64,000 nucleotides of DNA from assembly GCA_012960755.1 (NCBI GenBank), contig DUAT01000057.1:353909-417908 (forward strand), given 5' to 3'. Each line of letters starts with the position of its first letter. Positions within the stretch are counted from its first letter, which is position 1. Both the position numbers and the translations under genes were made by a program. The notes beneath the pieces are model-generated. The model did not search any database, was not told the DNA's origin, and was given only the letters and a program-made list of their open reading frames with translations. This document shows positions 32,374 through 41,575 of this stretch, in pieces. The stretch is from Gammaproteobacteria bacterium (GTDB lineage: Bacteria > Pseudomonadota > Gammaproteobacteria > Pseudomonadales > Azotimanducaceae_A).

Positions 32374-34413
32374 ATGACTGGCATCCGACCCGGGTTAAGG
32401 AGCCAGATCCTGCTGCCGACAGTTTTATTATTGTTACTACCAATACTCGGCCTGGTCTGGATAAACAATTGGACGACGGCACTGGAACAGTCCCAACAGG
32501 TCAATATGCGAACTTCGGCGCAAGCTATCGCCAGGGTATTGGTCAGGAATAACGAGTTCAGTAAGCTGCTATCTGTACTCACGAATTCGATGACTGATGG
32601 AGATCTGTATAGCCAATCGATTCGAAACAATGTCTTTGTGGATGGAAAAAATGATGAATGGATCTCGATCGAACCAAGAAACTTTGATAAATCTGACCTG
32701 GTTGAAATCAACTACCCATATACCAGTGATTCATTGACGTTTAAATTATCCCTGAGTTCGACGAATGAATTTCTTTTTGCTTTTTTTGAAGTCACTGACG
32801 ACCGAACGGTTTACCGGGAAATAAACGATCCGGACATCCATCGAAATGACCATATCCAAATATCGTTAACGGATCCGGATAACGACTCTCACCGCTATAC
32901 CATATCTACCCATCAGCCAGCGGAAGTAACCGCTTTCAGCGTGTCGAACTACGGTCACGAACCTCGCCTGGAACCTCGTATCCATGGCGTCTGGGTTGCC
33001 ACATCCGCAGGATACAATGTCGAGCTGCAAATTCCCCTTGATATGGTTGGCAGAAAGCTTTCATTCATCGTCGCAGATGTCGATGACCGTGATCAGCGAG
33101 AAGTAAAATTTCTTATGGGCAGTGCTGATACATCATCCGATGCAAGTGAGCCCGGTGATATCATCATTCCATCTTCAGCCCTGGTTGAATTCCTGAGTTC
33201 ATTCTACCCTTTGCAGGTTACACTGATTGATACTCTTGAACGTGTCGTCGCACACTCTGTAGTCGAACACTCTGTAGTCGAACACTCTGTAGTCGAACAC
33301 TCTGTTGATGGTGATGTGGTCAATATTGGAGCGGAAAATAAAAGCTCTCTTCTAGATGTCCTGAGAACCCATGACCAGAAAATTCTTCAAGTAAGGTCCC
33401 CGATCGAGCTCAGTGGTGAGCAGGTTGGCACCATTGTCATTCGGCAATCGAACGCGTCCATCCTGGCGATACGTAACCAGGCCATAACCGGGCTTGTGCA
33501 AATCTCTTTTTTTATCACCATCGTAAGCCTGTTAGCCTGGTTTGCCCTTGCTACCAGAATAACAACCCGGCTCCGCAGACTAAGACTCGCACTTGAGACT
33601 GCGGTAGATAAACAGGGGCGTGTCAACGAGAGCCTACCGGGCACCCGTTCCCGGGATGAAATTGGGGACCTGTCACGCAGCTTCTCAGCCATCACAGACC
33701 GGCTCCGGCAATACAATCAATACCTGGAAACAATGGCGAGCCGATTAGCGCACGAACTCAGGACACCCATCAGCGTGGTACGTTCTTCCCTTGAGAACCT
33801 CACTCTGGATAACCTGGATGACGGCGAAGCCGTCTACGTTGAACGCGCCCATGAGGGTATTGAGAGACTTACCGGCATCCTTAACAAGATGAGTGAAGCC
33901 AGTCGTCTGGAACAAAGTCTCGATGAAGAAGAAATCGAGTCCTTTGACCTTACCGGCGTTGTTCGGGGTTGTGTAGATGGATATCAAACAGCCTTTGAGA
34001 AAAATGCGTTTCTACTCAGCATTGAGGCAGAACCAGTCATGCTGACCGGCATCCCGGAGCTGATGGTTCAACTGCTGGATAAGCTGGTCAGCAATGCGGT
34101 CGAGTTTTCTAGTGAAGTTGATCCCATTAAAATCCGGCTGACCATTGAGTCTGACGATGCCGTGCTGCGAATAATCAACAATGGCCCGCAACTCCCGCAA
34201 GGGATGTCAGGTCAACTGCTCGACTCCATGGTTTCTGTAAGGGCATCGCAACCGGGCAACAAAAGCCACCTTGGCCTGGGTCTGTATATTGCCAGGATTA
34301 TCACGGATTTTCATGGCGGGACAATCAGGTTATCGAACCGTGAAGATACCCAGGGCGTCATCGTCACGGTTCGGATTCCGTTGATGCGACTGTCAATCAA
34401 GCTGCGACGATAG
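32374..34413 (+). CDS. pdsS: Sortase-system sensor histidine kinase PdsS
   Basis: 679 residues, about the length of the family. A membrane helix at ~10-30, then a very large periplasmic region (~31-360) whose middle (ISIEPRNFDKSD...VTDDRTVYREIND...HIQISLTDPDND) resembles a CBM9-like carbohydrate-binding fold, then helix 2 (~372-392) and a HAMP-like linker. The kinase core has His460 in LAHELRTPISVVRSSLENL, the N-box VSNAVEFSS and the G-box GLGLYIARIITDFHGG. It should phosphorylate PdsR. A CBM9-like sensor suggests it senses sugars or wall fragments (inference). It contains a tandem HSVVE repeat near residues 294-311. Confidence 0.9.
   Translation: MTGIRPGLRSQILLPTVLLLLLPILGLVWINNWTTALEQSQQVNMRTSAQAIARVLVRNNEFSKLLSVLTNSMTDGDLYSQSIRNNVFVDGKNDEWISIEPRNFDKSDLVEINYPYTSDSLTFKLSLSSTNEFLFAFFEVTDDRTVYREINDPDIHRNDHIQISLTDPDNDSHRYTISTHQPAEVTAFSVSNYGHEPRLEPRIHGVWVATSAGYNVELQIPLDMVGRKLSFIVADVDDRDQREVKFLMGSADTSSDASEPGDIIIPSSALVEFLSSFYPLQVTLIDTLERVVAHSVVEHSVVEHSVVEHSVDGDVVNIGAENKSSLLDVLRTHDQKILQVRSPIELSGEQVGTIVIRQSNASILAIRNQAITGLVQISFFITIVSLLAWFALATRITTRLRRLRLALETAVDKQGRVNESLPGTRSRDEIGDLSRSFSAITDRLRQYNQYLETMASRLAHELRTPISVVRSSLENLTLDNLDDGEAVYVERAHEGIERLTGILNKMSEASRLEQSLDEEEIESFDLTGVVRGCVDGYQTAFEKNAFLLSIEAEPVMLTGIPELMVQLLDKLVSNAVEFSSEVDPIKIRLTIESDDAVLRIINNGPQLPQGMSGQLLDSMVSVRASQPGNKSHLGLGLYIARIITDFHGGTIRLSNREDTQGVIVTVRIPLMRLSIKLRR
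33253..33305 (+). repeat. 15-bp tandem repeat coding HSVVE inside pdsS
   Basis: Three perfect copies of a 15-bp unit and a partial fourth stand in the periplasmic region close to the second membrane helix. They read in frame as HSVVE HSVVE HSVVE HSVDG. Slippage here would change the length of the periplasmic stalk by five residues at a time without breaking the frame. Confidence 0.95.
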
Positions 34414-34483
34414 ATAACAGGCGACAGTTTTCAGCAGATCGAGCCGAAAAAAATATTGTCTCCTTCACCATACCGTATCATGA

Positions 34484-34770
34484 CAATGGACCGACACAGT
34501 CATCTGGAGCCGGTGGGTGACTGCCAGGGATATGGATCCCAACTTCATGTACTGTGCCGAAGATATGACCACGGTTGAAACAGCCAACTGGTGGCTGCCG
34601 AGCTGCGAATTATCGGGTGGTTCGTCTGGTGGTCCCTCGGTTCAGCCAATGGATGCGTCCCCAGGAGTTTACGGAAATTACATCTCCCGTGCCGCAAGCT
34701 TCATCTGATTCTTCCGGAATGGCAGGACCCAACTATCAGGCACGTCATCAACTAACTGTGTCTAAAACAA
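34484..34770 (+). pseudogene. Remnant of a trypsin-like serine peptidase
   Basis: One frame reads DMDPNFMYCAEDM then NWWLPSCELSGGSSGGPSVQPMD, and the SGGSSGGP motif with its preceding Cys looks like the active-site serine region of a trypsin-like peptidase. The frame breaks at TGA 34706; a few bases on, another register reads SDSSGMAGPNYQ, which looks like the continuation of the same domain. No start, no His/Asp part and no ribosome-binding site are visible. So only a decayed C-terminal end is left, between pdsS and the ThDP enzyme gene. The 447-bp gap 34414-34860 holds nothing else I can support. Confidence 0.5.
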
Positions 34771-34860
34771 AACAATTCCGGGCCCCTTGTGCTGCACTGG
34801 CTATTGGGATAATTTTGCCTGTTGGTTCAACCAACAATTACATCAAAAGGGTGATACACC

Positions 34861-36510
34861 ATGAGCAACGCTGACGTTATAATGCGGATACTGGAAAAGG
34901 AAGGTATTGAGTTTCTTATCGGATTTCCCAACAACCGACTCTTTAACTCCGCCGCCACCAATAACATACGCCCCATCATTGCCAGGACAGAACGCGTAGC
35001 GATCAATATGGCCGACGCCTACACCCGTATGAACAACGGGAAAAAAATTGGCGCGGTGGCGGTCCAGGACGGTCCCGGCATCGAAGCCAGCTTCCCGGCT
35101 GTGGCGCAGGCCTACGGTGACAACACACCGATACTGCTGCTTCCCGGCGCACACCAGCCAGCCATGCAGGATTATGATCCCCAGTTTATGGCCTCGCGTT
35201 CGTACCGTGACATCACAAAAATGGCGGGGCTGATTAATGACCCAAAAACGATCTGCCGCAAATTTGAGCACGCTTTTGCGGCCCTGAAGAATGGCAAAAC
35301 AGGGCCTGTACTGCTTGAAAGCAGTGTGTTGTGGGGGAAATACCCCGGGGACGATCCGGATTATCATTCGCCTAAACGACATCGATCCCAGGCGGATGAA
35401 CGCGATGTAGCAGAAATCCTTGATATGCTCCTGGCCGCCCAAAAGCCACTAATCATTGCCGGTCACGGTGTGCTCTATGCCGAGGCCTGGGATGAACTGA
35501 AAATCCTGTCTGAATTGCTTCAGATTCCGGTGACCACGTCCCTGCTGGGTAAAAGCTCTTTTCCTGAAAATCACGAACTTGCCCTCGGCACGGCGGGTCG
35601 CACCCTCTCAAAAGCAGTAGGCCATTTCGCAAACGAGTCCGATTTTATATTGGGTATTGGTACCAGCTTTACCATCAACGATTTCACCGCGCGCATGCCA
35701 AAAGATGCGACGCTCGGCCAGATAACCAACGAGCCATCTGATGTCGGTAAGTGCCGCCCGGTTGCCTGTGCCGCTATTGGCGATGCCAAACTGATACTGG
35801 CCCAGTTAATACGTCTGGCAAAAAAAAGGCTAGGTGACGATGGTCGGCCAGCAGCTACTGAGACAATCGCAGAGATTGCACAACTCAAGGCAGAATTCCT
35901 CGAAGAATGGTCCGACAGATTATATTGCGACGACGATGGCCCCATCTCCCCTTACCGTGTAATTCACGAAATGAACACATTGTTTGATAAATCCCAATCT
36001 GTTGTCACCCATGATGCCGGTAATCCGCGGGACCAGATCGTGCCTTTTTATGAGGTCACCCATCCTCGCGGCTATCTCGGCTGGGGCAAATCAACCCACC
36101 TCGGATCCAGTCTGGGTATGGCGCTTGGGGCCAAGCTTGCCAGGCCTGACTGGCTGTCGGTGAATTTCGTGGGCGACGCAGGCTTTGGGATGTCAGGCAT
36201 GGACTTCGAAACCGCAACCCGTGCAAAGCTGCCCATCATGACTGTGTTAGTCAACAATGGTGTTATGGGTGGTTATGGTGCCTACATGCCCGATGCTGTT
36301 GAAAAATTCCACTCCAGTACCCTGGGCGGAGACTACACCGCGGTCGCCCAGGCGCTGGGAGGCTACGCCGAACGAATCGAGCGTGCCTCAGAAGTGAGAG
36401 CAGCCTTGACTAGAGGCATTGAACAAACTGAGCAAGGAAAGCCTGTACTACTGGAGTTTATTACCCGGGAAGAGCCTGTGCTGGCAATGGCGAACAAGTG
36501 GGGCATGTAA
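34861..36510 (+). CDS. Thiamine-diphosphate-dependent enzyme (acetolactate synthase-like)
   Basis: 549 residues with AGGGTG before the ATG. The N-terminal Pyr domain has the catalytic Glu44 in ARTERVAINMADAY. The central domain (~190-330) is the ThDP-enzyme type. The C-terminal PP domain has the ThDP/Mg motif starting Gly438-Asp-Ala (GDAGFGMSGMDFETATRAKLP) and ending in VLVNNG about 28 residues later; the third position is Ala instead of the usual Gly. It likely does a decarboxylation or carboligation of a 2-keto acid. There is no small regulatory subunit, so valine/isoleucine synthesis is unlikely. Followed 28 bp later by a MATE exporter, perhaps an operon. Confidence 0.88.
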   Translation: MSNADVIMRILEKEGIEFLIGFPNNRLFNSAATNNIRPIIARTERVAINMADAYTRMNNGKKIGAVAVQDGPGIEASFPAVAQAYGDNTPILLLPGAHQPAMQDYDPQFMASRSYRDITKMAGLINDPKTICRKFEHAFAALKNGKTGPVLLESSVLWGKYPGDDPDYHSPKRHRSQADERDVAEILDMLLAAQKPLIIAGHGVLYAEAWDELKILSELLQIPVTTSLLGKSSFPENHELALGTAGRTLSKAVGHFANESDFILGIGTSFTINDFTARMPKDATLGQITNEPSDVGKCRPVACAAIGDAKLILAQLIRLAKKRLGDDGRPAATETIAEIAQLKAEFLEEWSDRLYCDDDGPISPYRVIHEMNTLFDKSQSVVTHDAGNPRDQIVPFYEVTHPRGYLGWGKSTHLGSSLGMALGAKLARPDWLSVNFVGDAGFGMSGMDFETATRAKLPIMTVLVNNGVMGGYGAYMPDAVEKFHSSTLGGDYTAVAQALGGYAERIERASEVRAALTRGIEQTEQGKPVLLEFITREEPVLAMANKWGM

Positions 36511-36538
36511 TCACTTGTGACATGGCGGTGAAATAATA

Positions 36539-37918
36539 TTGAGGAAGCCTGCAGACATTATCCCAAAACCCGGTTCGAGTTCGAATTCGAAGGACTTCAC
36601 CCAGGGCGCCGTCCATACCCACCTGATACGACTCACCGGGTATATGGTCCTCGGCCTTATCTCAGTGATGACCGCCGGACTGGTAGAAACTATCTACATA
36701 GGCAATTTGGGCACTAACGAGTTAGCAGCGTTAAGTTTTACTTTTCCCCTGGTGATGATATTTCAGGGAATTGCCATGGGACTGAGCGTGGGCGCATCTT
36801 CCGTAGTTGCCCGAACTATGGGGCTCGGCGATGCACAGCGGGCGAAGCTACTGATTACTCACTGTTTCATCCTGGTTATTGCGCTGACATTGGTTTTCAC
36901 TGCCCTTGCATACAACAATGTCGGCACCTTCTTCAGCTTGTTGGGTGCAAATGATAAGATCCTCCCCCTGACGGTCAGCTATATGCAGATCTGGTTGCTG
37001 GGATTACCCTTCTTCACAGTCGCCATGGTGGGTTCCACCTTGATGAGGGCTGCTGGGGATGCAGTTACCCCAGGTTACCTGATGACGATTGGATCAGTGT
37101 TACACGTCACCATCGCCCCTTTCTTTATTTTTGGATTGATGAGCGCTCCTGAAATGGGTCTTGCCGGTGCCGCACTCGGTTTCCTGCTGGCGCGCTCGGT
37201 GAGCTTCGCCATGTACAGCTATGTGATTATATTTCGAGACAAACTAATCGATCTGCGTTTCGAGGGATTTTTCTCTTCCTGCCGCGACATTTTACACGTC
37301 GGTTTACCGGCGGTAGCCAGCAACCTGATCGGCCCAATCTCCATGAGTGTTATCACCCGTCTGCTTGCGGGCCATGGGGTGGTGGTCGTTGCTGGGTTTG
37401 GCGTTGCCTCCCGAATCGAGGCGATGGTGATGATGGTTGTTTTCGCACTGTCCATGAGCGTTGCACCGTTCATTGGGCAAAACTGGGGAGCCGCGCTGTT
37501 TGACAGGGTGAAACTGGCGCTGAAACTTGCGAACAGGTTCGCGTTGCTGTGGGGAGTTGTGGCTTATGGGATTTTGTTTGTCAGTGCAGAAACCCTGGTA
37601 TCCCTGATCAATGATGACCCTGGTGTCATTGACGCCGCCGTAATATACCTGCGCATTCTCCCATTAGCCATGGGATTTATGGGTATTACCGCCAACGCGA
37701 CTTCAACATTCAACGCCTTGGGTAAACCGCTGCCATCACTGGTGATCTCTGTGCTCCAGTCAATCGTGATTTCAATCCCCCTGGCATTGCTGGGAGATTA
37801 CCTGTTTGGCTACATCGGGATATTCATGTCTGGTGCATTAACCATGGCAATGCTCGGAATCGTGAGCTGGTTCTGGATTATCCGGCAGGTAGATACCGGT
37901 ATTAGACGGCGGTCCTGA
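36539..37918 (+). CDS. MATE family multidrug/organic cation exporter
   Basis: 459 residues with about 12 membrane helices. The TTG at 36539 is taken as start because GGTGAAA lies some eight bases ahead and the first in-frame ATG is already inside helix 1. Two homologous halves are visible: ETIYIGNLGTNELAALSFTFPLVM with GMSVGASSVVARTMGLGD-like loop in the first, and the second half with SMSVAPFIGQNWGAALFDRV. The family uses a Na+ or H+ gradient to export drugs or metabolites across the inner membrane. Its substrate might relate to the ThDP enzyme upstream; that is a guess. Confidence 0.92.
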   Translation: MRKPADIIPKPGSSSNSKDFTQGAVHTHLIRLTGYMVLGLISVMTAGLVETIYIGNLGTNELAALSFTFPLVMIFQGIAMGLSVGASSVVARTMGLGDAQRAKLLITHCFILVIALTLVFTALAYNNVGTFFSLLGANDKILPLTVSYMQIWLLGLPFFTVAMVGSTLMRAAGDAVTPGYLMTIGSVLHVTIAPFFIFGLMSAPEMGLAGAALGFLLARSVSFAMYSYVIIFRDKLIDLRFEGFFSSCRDILHVGLPAVASNLIGPISMSVITRLLAGHGVVVVAGFGVASRIEAMVMMVVFALSMSVAPFIGQNWGAALFDRVKLALKLANRFALLWGVVAYGILFVSAETLVSLINDDPGVIDAAVIYLRILPLAMGFMGITANATSTFNALGKPLPSLVISVLQSIVISIPLALLGDYLFGYIGIFMSGALTMAMLGIVSWFWIIRQVDTGIRRRS

Positions 37919-37958
37919 CACCAGCTTCCCTCGCTAGGTTCTATTCTCGGTCAGCCTG

Positions 37959-39761
37959 CTAGCCGAGTTTCAAACCCTCCAGGGTTCCTTCATCACGCCA
38001 GTCTTCCAGCTTCTTGAAGAATGCCACGGAGCCGCCGCCATAGGGGCCGTTCTTGATGCTTAGTGGGTTCGGCTTACCCTCGTTGTTGTAATATCCCGGC
38101 GTGCACGATGCCTGATAGCTCTGACTGAAGCGCGACAGGCCAACAATTTCCTCAACCCATGCAGTTTCGGATTCCTCTGTCGCCTCTATAGTCTGCACGT
38201 TACCTCCCATGCAGTGATCAATAATGTAGGAGATATGAATCGCCTGTTCATTCATGGCATGGGGAAAGTTCACCGTAAAGCCGGACTGTGCCTGGCTGAT
38301 GATAAAGCAATTAGGAAATCCCCGGGTATGCATGCCGTGCAATGTTGAAACACCATCAGACCATTTGTCACTCAGCCTGAGGCCATCGCGCCCAACAAGA
38401 TCATAACCTGATCGTCGGGTGTATTGCGTACCGACTTCAAACCCGGTGGCAAAGATCAGGCAGTCGAGCTCGTAAGTAACCCCGTTGGCAACCACACCCT
38501 TCTCGGTAATTCTATCAATCCCCTTGCCTTCTGTGTCAATCAGTTCCACGCCAGGCAAGTTAAATGCATCGAGGTATTCGTCATTAAAGCAAGGTCGTTT
38601 ACAGAACTGTCGGTAATAGGGCTTCAATGACTCTGCGGTATTCTCATCGTCAACCACTTCATCGGCGCGGCTCCGGATCTGTTCCATTTTCTGAAAGTCC
38701 GCCAGTTCCATCTTTGCTCCAAGTTCTTCTGGAGAGAGAGGCGTATCAGATTTGAAGTTAACCATGGTCGCAAGATTGCGAATAATCTCAGTCCAGCCAT
38801 CGTTGACAAGATCTTCTTCCTGGTAGCCACCGGAAACCAGCACGTTGAAGTTATCCATCCTTCTCTTCTGCCAGCCAGGCTCGAGACTTGCCTCCCACTC
38901 AGGATCTGTTGGCCGGTTAGCCCTTACATCGATCGAAGACGGCGTGCGTTGGAAAACAAACAATTCTTCCGCGGCTTTCCCCAGGTGCGGGACACACTGA
39001 ACCGCTGTAGCACCCGTGCCTATTACACCGACACGTTTTCCCTTCAAACCACTTAAATTGCCTTCAGGACCACCACCGGTATATTTGTAGTCCCATCGAC
39101 TGGTGTGGAAGGTATGCCCCTTGAAATCATCTATACCCTTGATACCCGGCAACTTGGGTCGATTCAATGGGCCGTTGGACATACAGACAAAACGTGCTTT
39201 CATCTTATCGTTTCGATTTGTTTTGATAATCCAGCGAGAGATTTCTTCATCCCATTGCAGTTCGGTCACTTCCGTCTGGAAACAGGCATTGGCATACAGG
39301 TCAAATTTTTCACCAATTGCCTTACTGTGAGCCAGTATTTCTGGTGCATGGGTGTATTTTTCTTTCGGCACAAAGTCCAGTTCTTCACATAAGGGCAGAT
39401 ACACATAGGACTCAACGTCGCAAGCGGCCCCGGGGTAACGGTTCCAGTACCAGGTACCGCCGAAGTCACCGCCTTTCTCAATAATACGGACGTCACTGAT
39501 ACCGGCTTCTTTCAAACGGGCTCCGGTCAACAGACCACCAAATCCACCGCCAATGACCACTACGTCGACTTCATCTTCGAGGGGATCACGGCTAAATCCG
39601 GGTTCAACGTAGGGGTCGTCCACATAACGTGAAAAATCCCCATTAACCTCCTGGTACTGCTGGTTACCATCTTCTCTCAGGCGCTTGTCTCGCTCCACAC
39701 GGTATTTTTCCCGCAATGCGTCAGGATCGAATCCAAGCTCTGCTGTAGAAGTGTCTGTCAT
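37959..39761 (-). CDS. Flavin-containing monooxygenase, Baeyer-Villiger type (long form)
   Basis: 600 residues with GGAG eight bases before ATG. It carries an N-terminal extension (~1-65), then the FAD Rossmann motif GGGFGG at 71-76, GGTWYWNRYPGAACDVESY (101-119), the Baeyer-Villiger fingerprint F213-KGHTFHTSRW-D224, and the NADPH motif VGVIGTGATAVQ. The extension and the Asp at the end of the fingerprint are usual for the phenylacetone/steroid-monooxygenase branch. It inserts oxygen next to a ketone to give an ester or lactone, using NADPH and O2. It lies in a minus-strand block with a second such enzyme and two alcohol dehydrogenases. Confidence 0.93.
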   Translation of the reverse strand: MTDTSTAELGFDPDALREKYRVERDKRLREDGNQQYQEVNGDFSRYVDDPYVEPGFSRDPLEDEVDVVVIGGGFGGLLTGARLKEAGISDVRIIEKGGDFGGTWYWNRYPGAACDVESYVYLPLCEELDFVPKEKYTHAPEILAHSKAIGEKFDLYANACFQTEVTELQWDEEISRWIIKTNRNDKMKARFVCMSNGPLNRPKLPGIKGIDDFKGHTFHTSRWDYKYTGGGPEGNLSGLKGKRVGVIGTGATAVQCVPHLGKAAEELFVFQRTPSSIDVRANRPTDPEWEASLEPGWQKRRMDNFNVLVSGGYQEEDLVNDGWTEIIRNLATMVNFKSDTPLSPEELGAKMELADFQKMEQIRSRADEVVDDENTAESLKPYYRQFCKRPCFNDEYLDAFNLPGVELIDTEGKGIDRITEKGVVANGVTYELDCLIFATGFEVGTQYTRRSGYDLVGRDGLRLSDKWSDGVSTLHGMHTRGFPNCFIISQAQSGFTVNFPHAMNEQAIHISYIIDHCMGGNVQTIEATEESETAWVEEIVGLSRFSQSYQASCTPGYYNNEGKPNPLSIKNGPYGGGSVAFFKKLEDWRDEGTLEGLKLG

Positions 39762-39899
39762 TCTTAATGCTCCAAAAAGTTACTGGTATCTTGTGAGGCG
39801 CACATTTAAACGGGCGTGCACAATTTGATCTAGGAGAATTAGACACGCGAATATTCGTGGATAAGTCAATTCATGAAAGCGACGCGGGTAACGCTAGGA

Positions 39900-41495
39900 T
39901 CAGTTACTCAGGGAGAATCCTTCATATCCATTTTTTGCCACCTCATCACATTTTTCTACATAAGGAGGAAAGCCCAGATAGGGCATGAATACTCTGGGTT
40001 TACCCGGGACATTGGCGCCCAGGTACCAGGAGTTGCAGGTCGGAAACAAGGTCTCGTTCGCGACCTCGTTGACCTCGTCGACCCAGTCGTTTTCAGCATC
40101 GAGTGTCGCCTCAATCGCACTGAGGTTGTGCTGCTGCAGGTATCCAATACAGTCACCAATCCAGTTCACATGCTGTTCAATAGACACCATCATGTTCGTT
40201 AGCACCGAAGGGCTGCCCGGGCCGCTGATAATAAAAAAATTGGGAAATCCGGAAGTACTCAGGCCAAGAAATGTCCGTGGACCCGCCGCCCATTTCTTTT
40301 CCAGGGTTAACCCCGACTTTCCCTGAATACCGATTTTCATCAAGGAGCCGGTCATTGCATCAAATCCCGTGGCAAAAATCAGGGCATCAAGAGGATACTC
40401 AACATCGTGACTGACCACACTGGATTTGGTCGCCTGGTCAACAGGATGCTCGCTCACATCCACAAGCTGTACGTTGGCTCGATTAAATGTCGCGTAGTAT
40501 CCGGTATCAACACAAAGCCGCTTACAACCGACTGTTTGCTGCGGGCTCAGCAAGGCAGCAGTCTCCGGATCGTCGACAATACTCTCGATTTTTCCGTGAA
40601 TAAAAGCCTTTGCTGTCTCGTTGGCGTCCTGATCAGAAATCAGGTCACCAAAGGAGGTCAGGAATCCTAAACCACCATAGTCCCATCGCTCCTGGTATCT
40701 CGCACGCTGGGTTTCCTTTGTCGCTTCAACTGCCAGGTCGTCGTCCGGCTCAAAGCTGGCAGCAAACGCATGCTGGCTGTTTTGTGCTCGAAATTCCTTG
40801 TAATTGGATTTGATGTTTTCCACAAACTCAGGCTTAAGTGCCTGGTTATGGGCAGGTACCGAGTAATTGGCGGTTCTCTGAAACACAGTCAGGTGTTCAG
40901 CTTGTTCCGCAATAACCGGGATCGACTGGATTGCAGAAGAACCCGTGCCAATAACACCGACTTTCATACCGGTGAAATCAACGGCTTCATGGGGCCAGCT
41001 GCCGGTGTGGTAAACATCCCCTTTAAATAAATCAAGACCGGCAATATCCGGTGTGTTCATCGAAGACAGACAACCGGTTGCCATGATGCAGTATTTGGCC
41101 GATGTTACGACACCATCATCGGTCTGTACCTGCCACCTGCGTGCCTGCTCGTCATAAATTGCACTGACAACTTTAGTTTCAAACTGAAAATGTCCCTTCA
41201 GATCAAAACGATCTGCGACATGGTTGGCGTAGTCCAGCAATTCAGCCTGCGGGGCATAGCGTTCTGTCCAATTCCATTCCTGCTGCAGTTCCTCGGAAAA
41301 CTGATAAGAGTACTCCATACTTTCGATATCGACTCTGGCACCAGGATAACGATTCCAGTACCAGGTTCCACCCACACCCGTGCCAGCTTCAAAGGCCTGT
41401 ACCTTGAGCCCCAGCTGCGTGAGCTTGTGAACCATATACATACCGGCGAAACCAGCGCCTACTACGACTGCATCAACTACCTTTTGTTCAGACAT
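39900..41495 (-). CDS. Flavin-containing monooxygenase, Baeyer-Villiger type
   Basis: 531 residues from ATG 41495, nine bases after AAGGCG; longer in-frame readings would overlap the alcohol dehydrogenase gene. FAD motif GAGFAG at 13-18, GGTWYWNRYPGARVDIES at 42-59, fingerprint F157-KGDVYHTGSW-P168 (FxGxxxHxxxWP, complete) and NADPH motif VGVIGTGSSAIQ. Size and the intact fingerprint match cyclohexanone-monooxygenase-like enzymes. It lies 80 bp after the zinc alcohol dehydrogenase, which could supply its ketone. Confidence 0.94.
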   Translation of the reverse strand: MSEQKVVDAVVVGAGFAGMYMVHKLTQLGLKVQAFEAGTGVGGTWYWNRYPGARVDIESMEYSYQFSEELQQEWNWTERYAPQAELLDYANHVADRFDLKGHFQFETKVVSAIYDEQARRWQVQTDDGVVTSAKYCIMATGCLSSMNTPDIAGLDLFKGDVYHTGSWPHEAVDFTGMKVGVIGTGSSAIQSIPVIAEQAEHLTVFQRTANYSVPAHNQALKPEFVENIKSNYKEFRAQNSQHAFAASFEPDDDLAVEATKETQRARYQERWDYGGLGFLTSFGDLISDQDANETAKAFIHGKIESIVDDPETAALLSPQQTVGCKRLCVDTGYYATFNRANVQLVDVSEHPVDQATKSSVVSHDVEYPLDALIFATGFDAMTGSLMKIGIQGKSGLTLEKKWAAGPRTFLGLSTSGFPNFFIISGPGSPSVLTNMMVSIEQHVNWIGDCIGYLQQHNLSAIEATLDAENDWVDEVNEVANETLFPTCNSWYLGANVPGKPRVFMPYLGFPPYVEKCDEVAKNGYEGFSLSN

Positions 41496-41575
41496 GTCAT
41501 TAATCGCCTTTTGCATTCTTTGTTTATTGGAATGTGTTTTGTTTATGGGGTTGTGGTACTCATTGATTCCACTCA

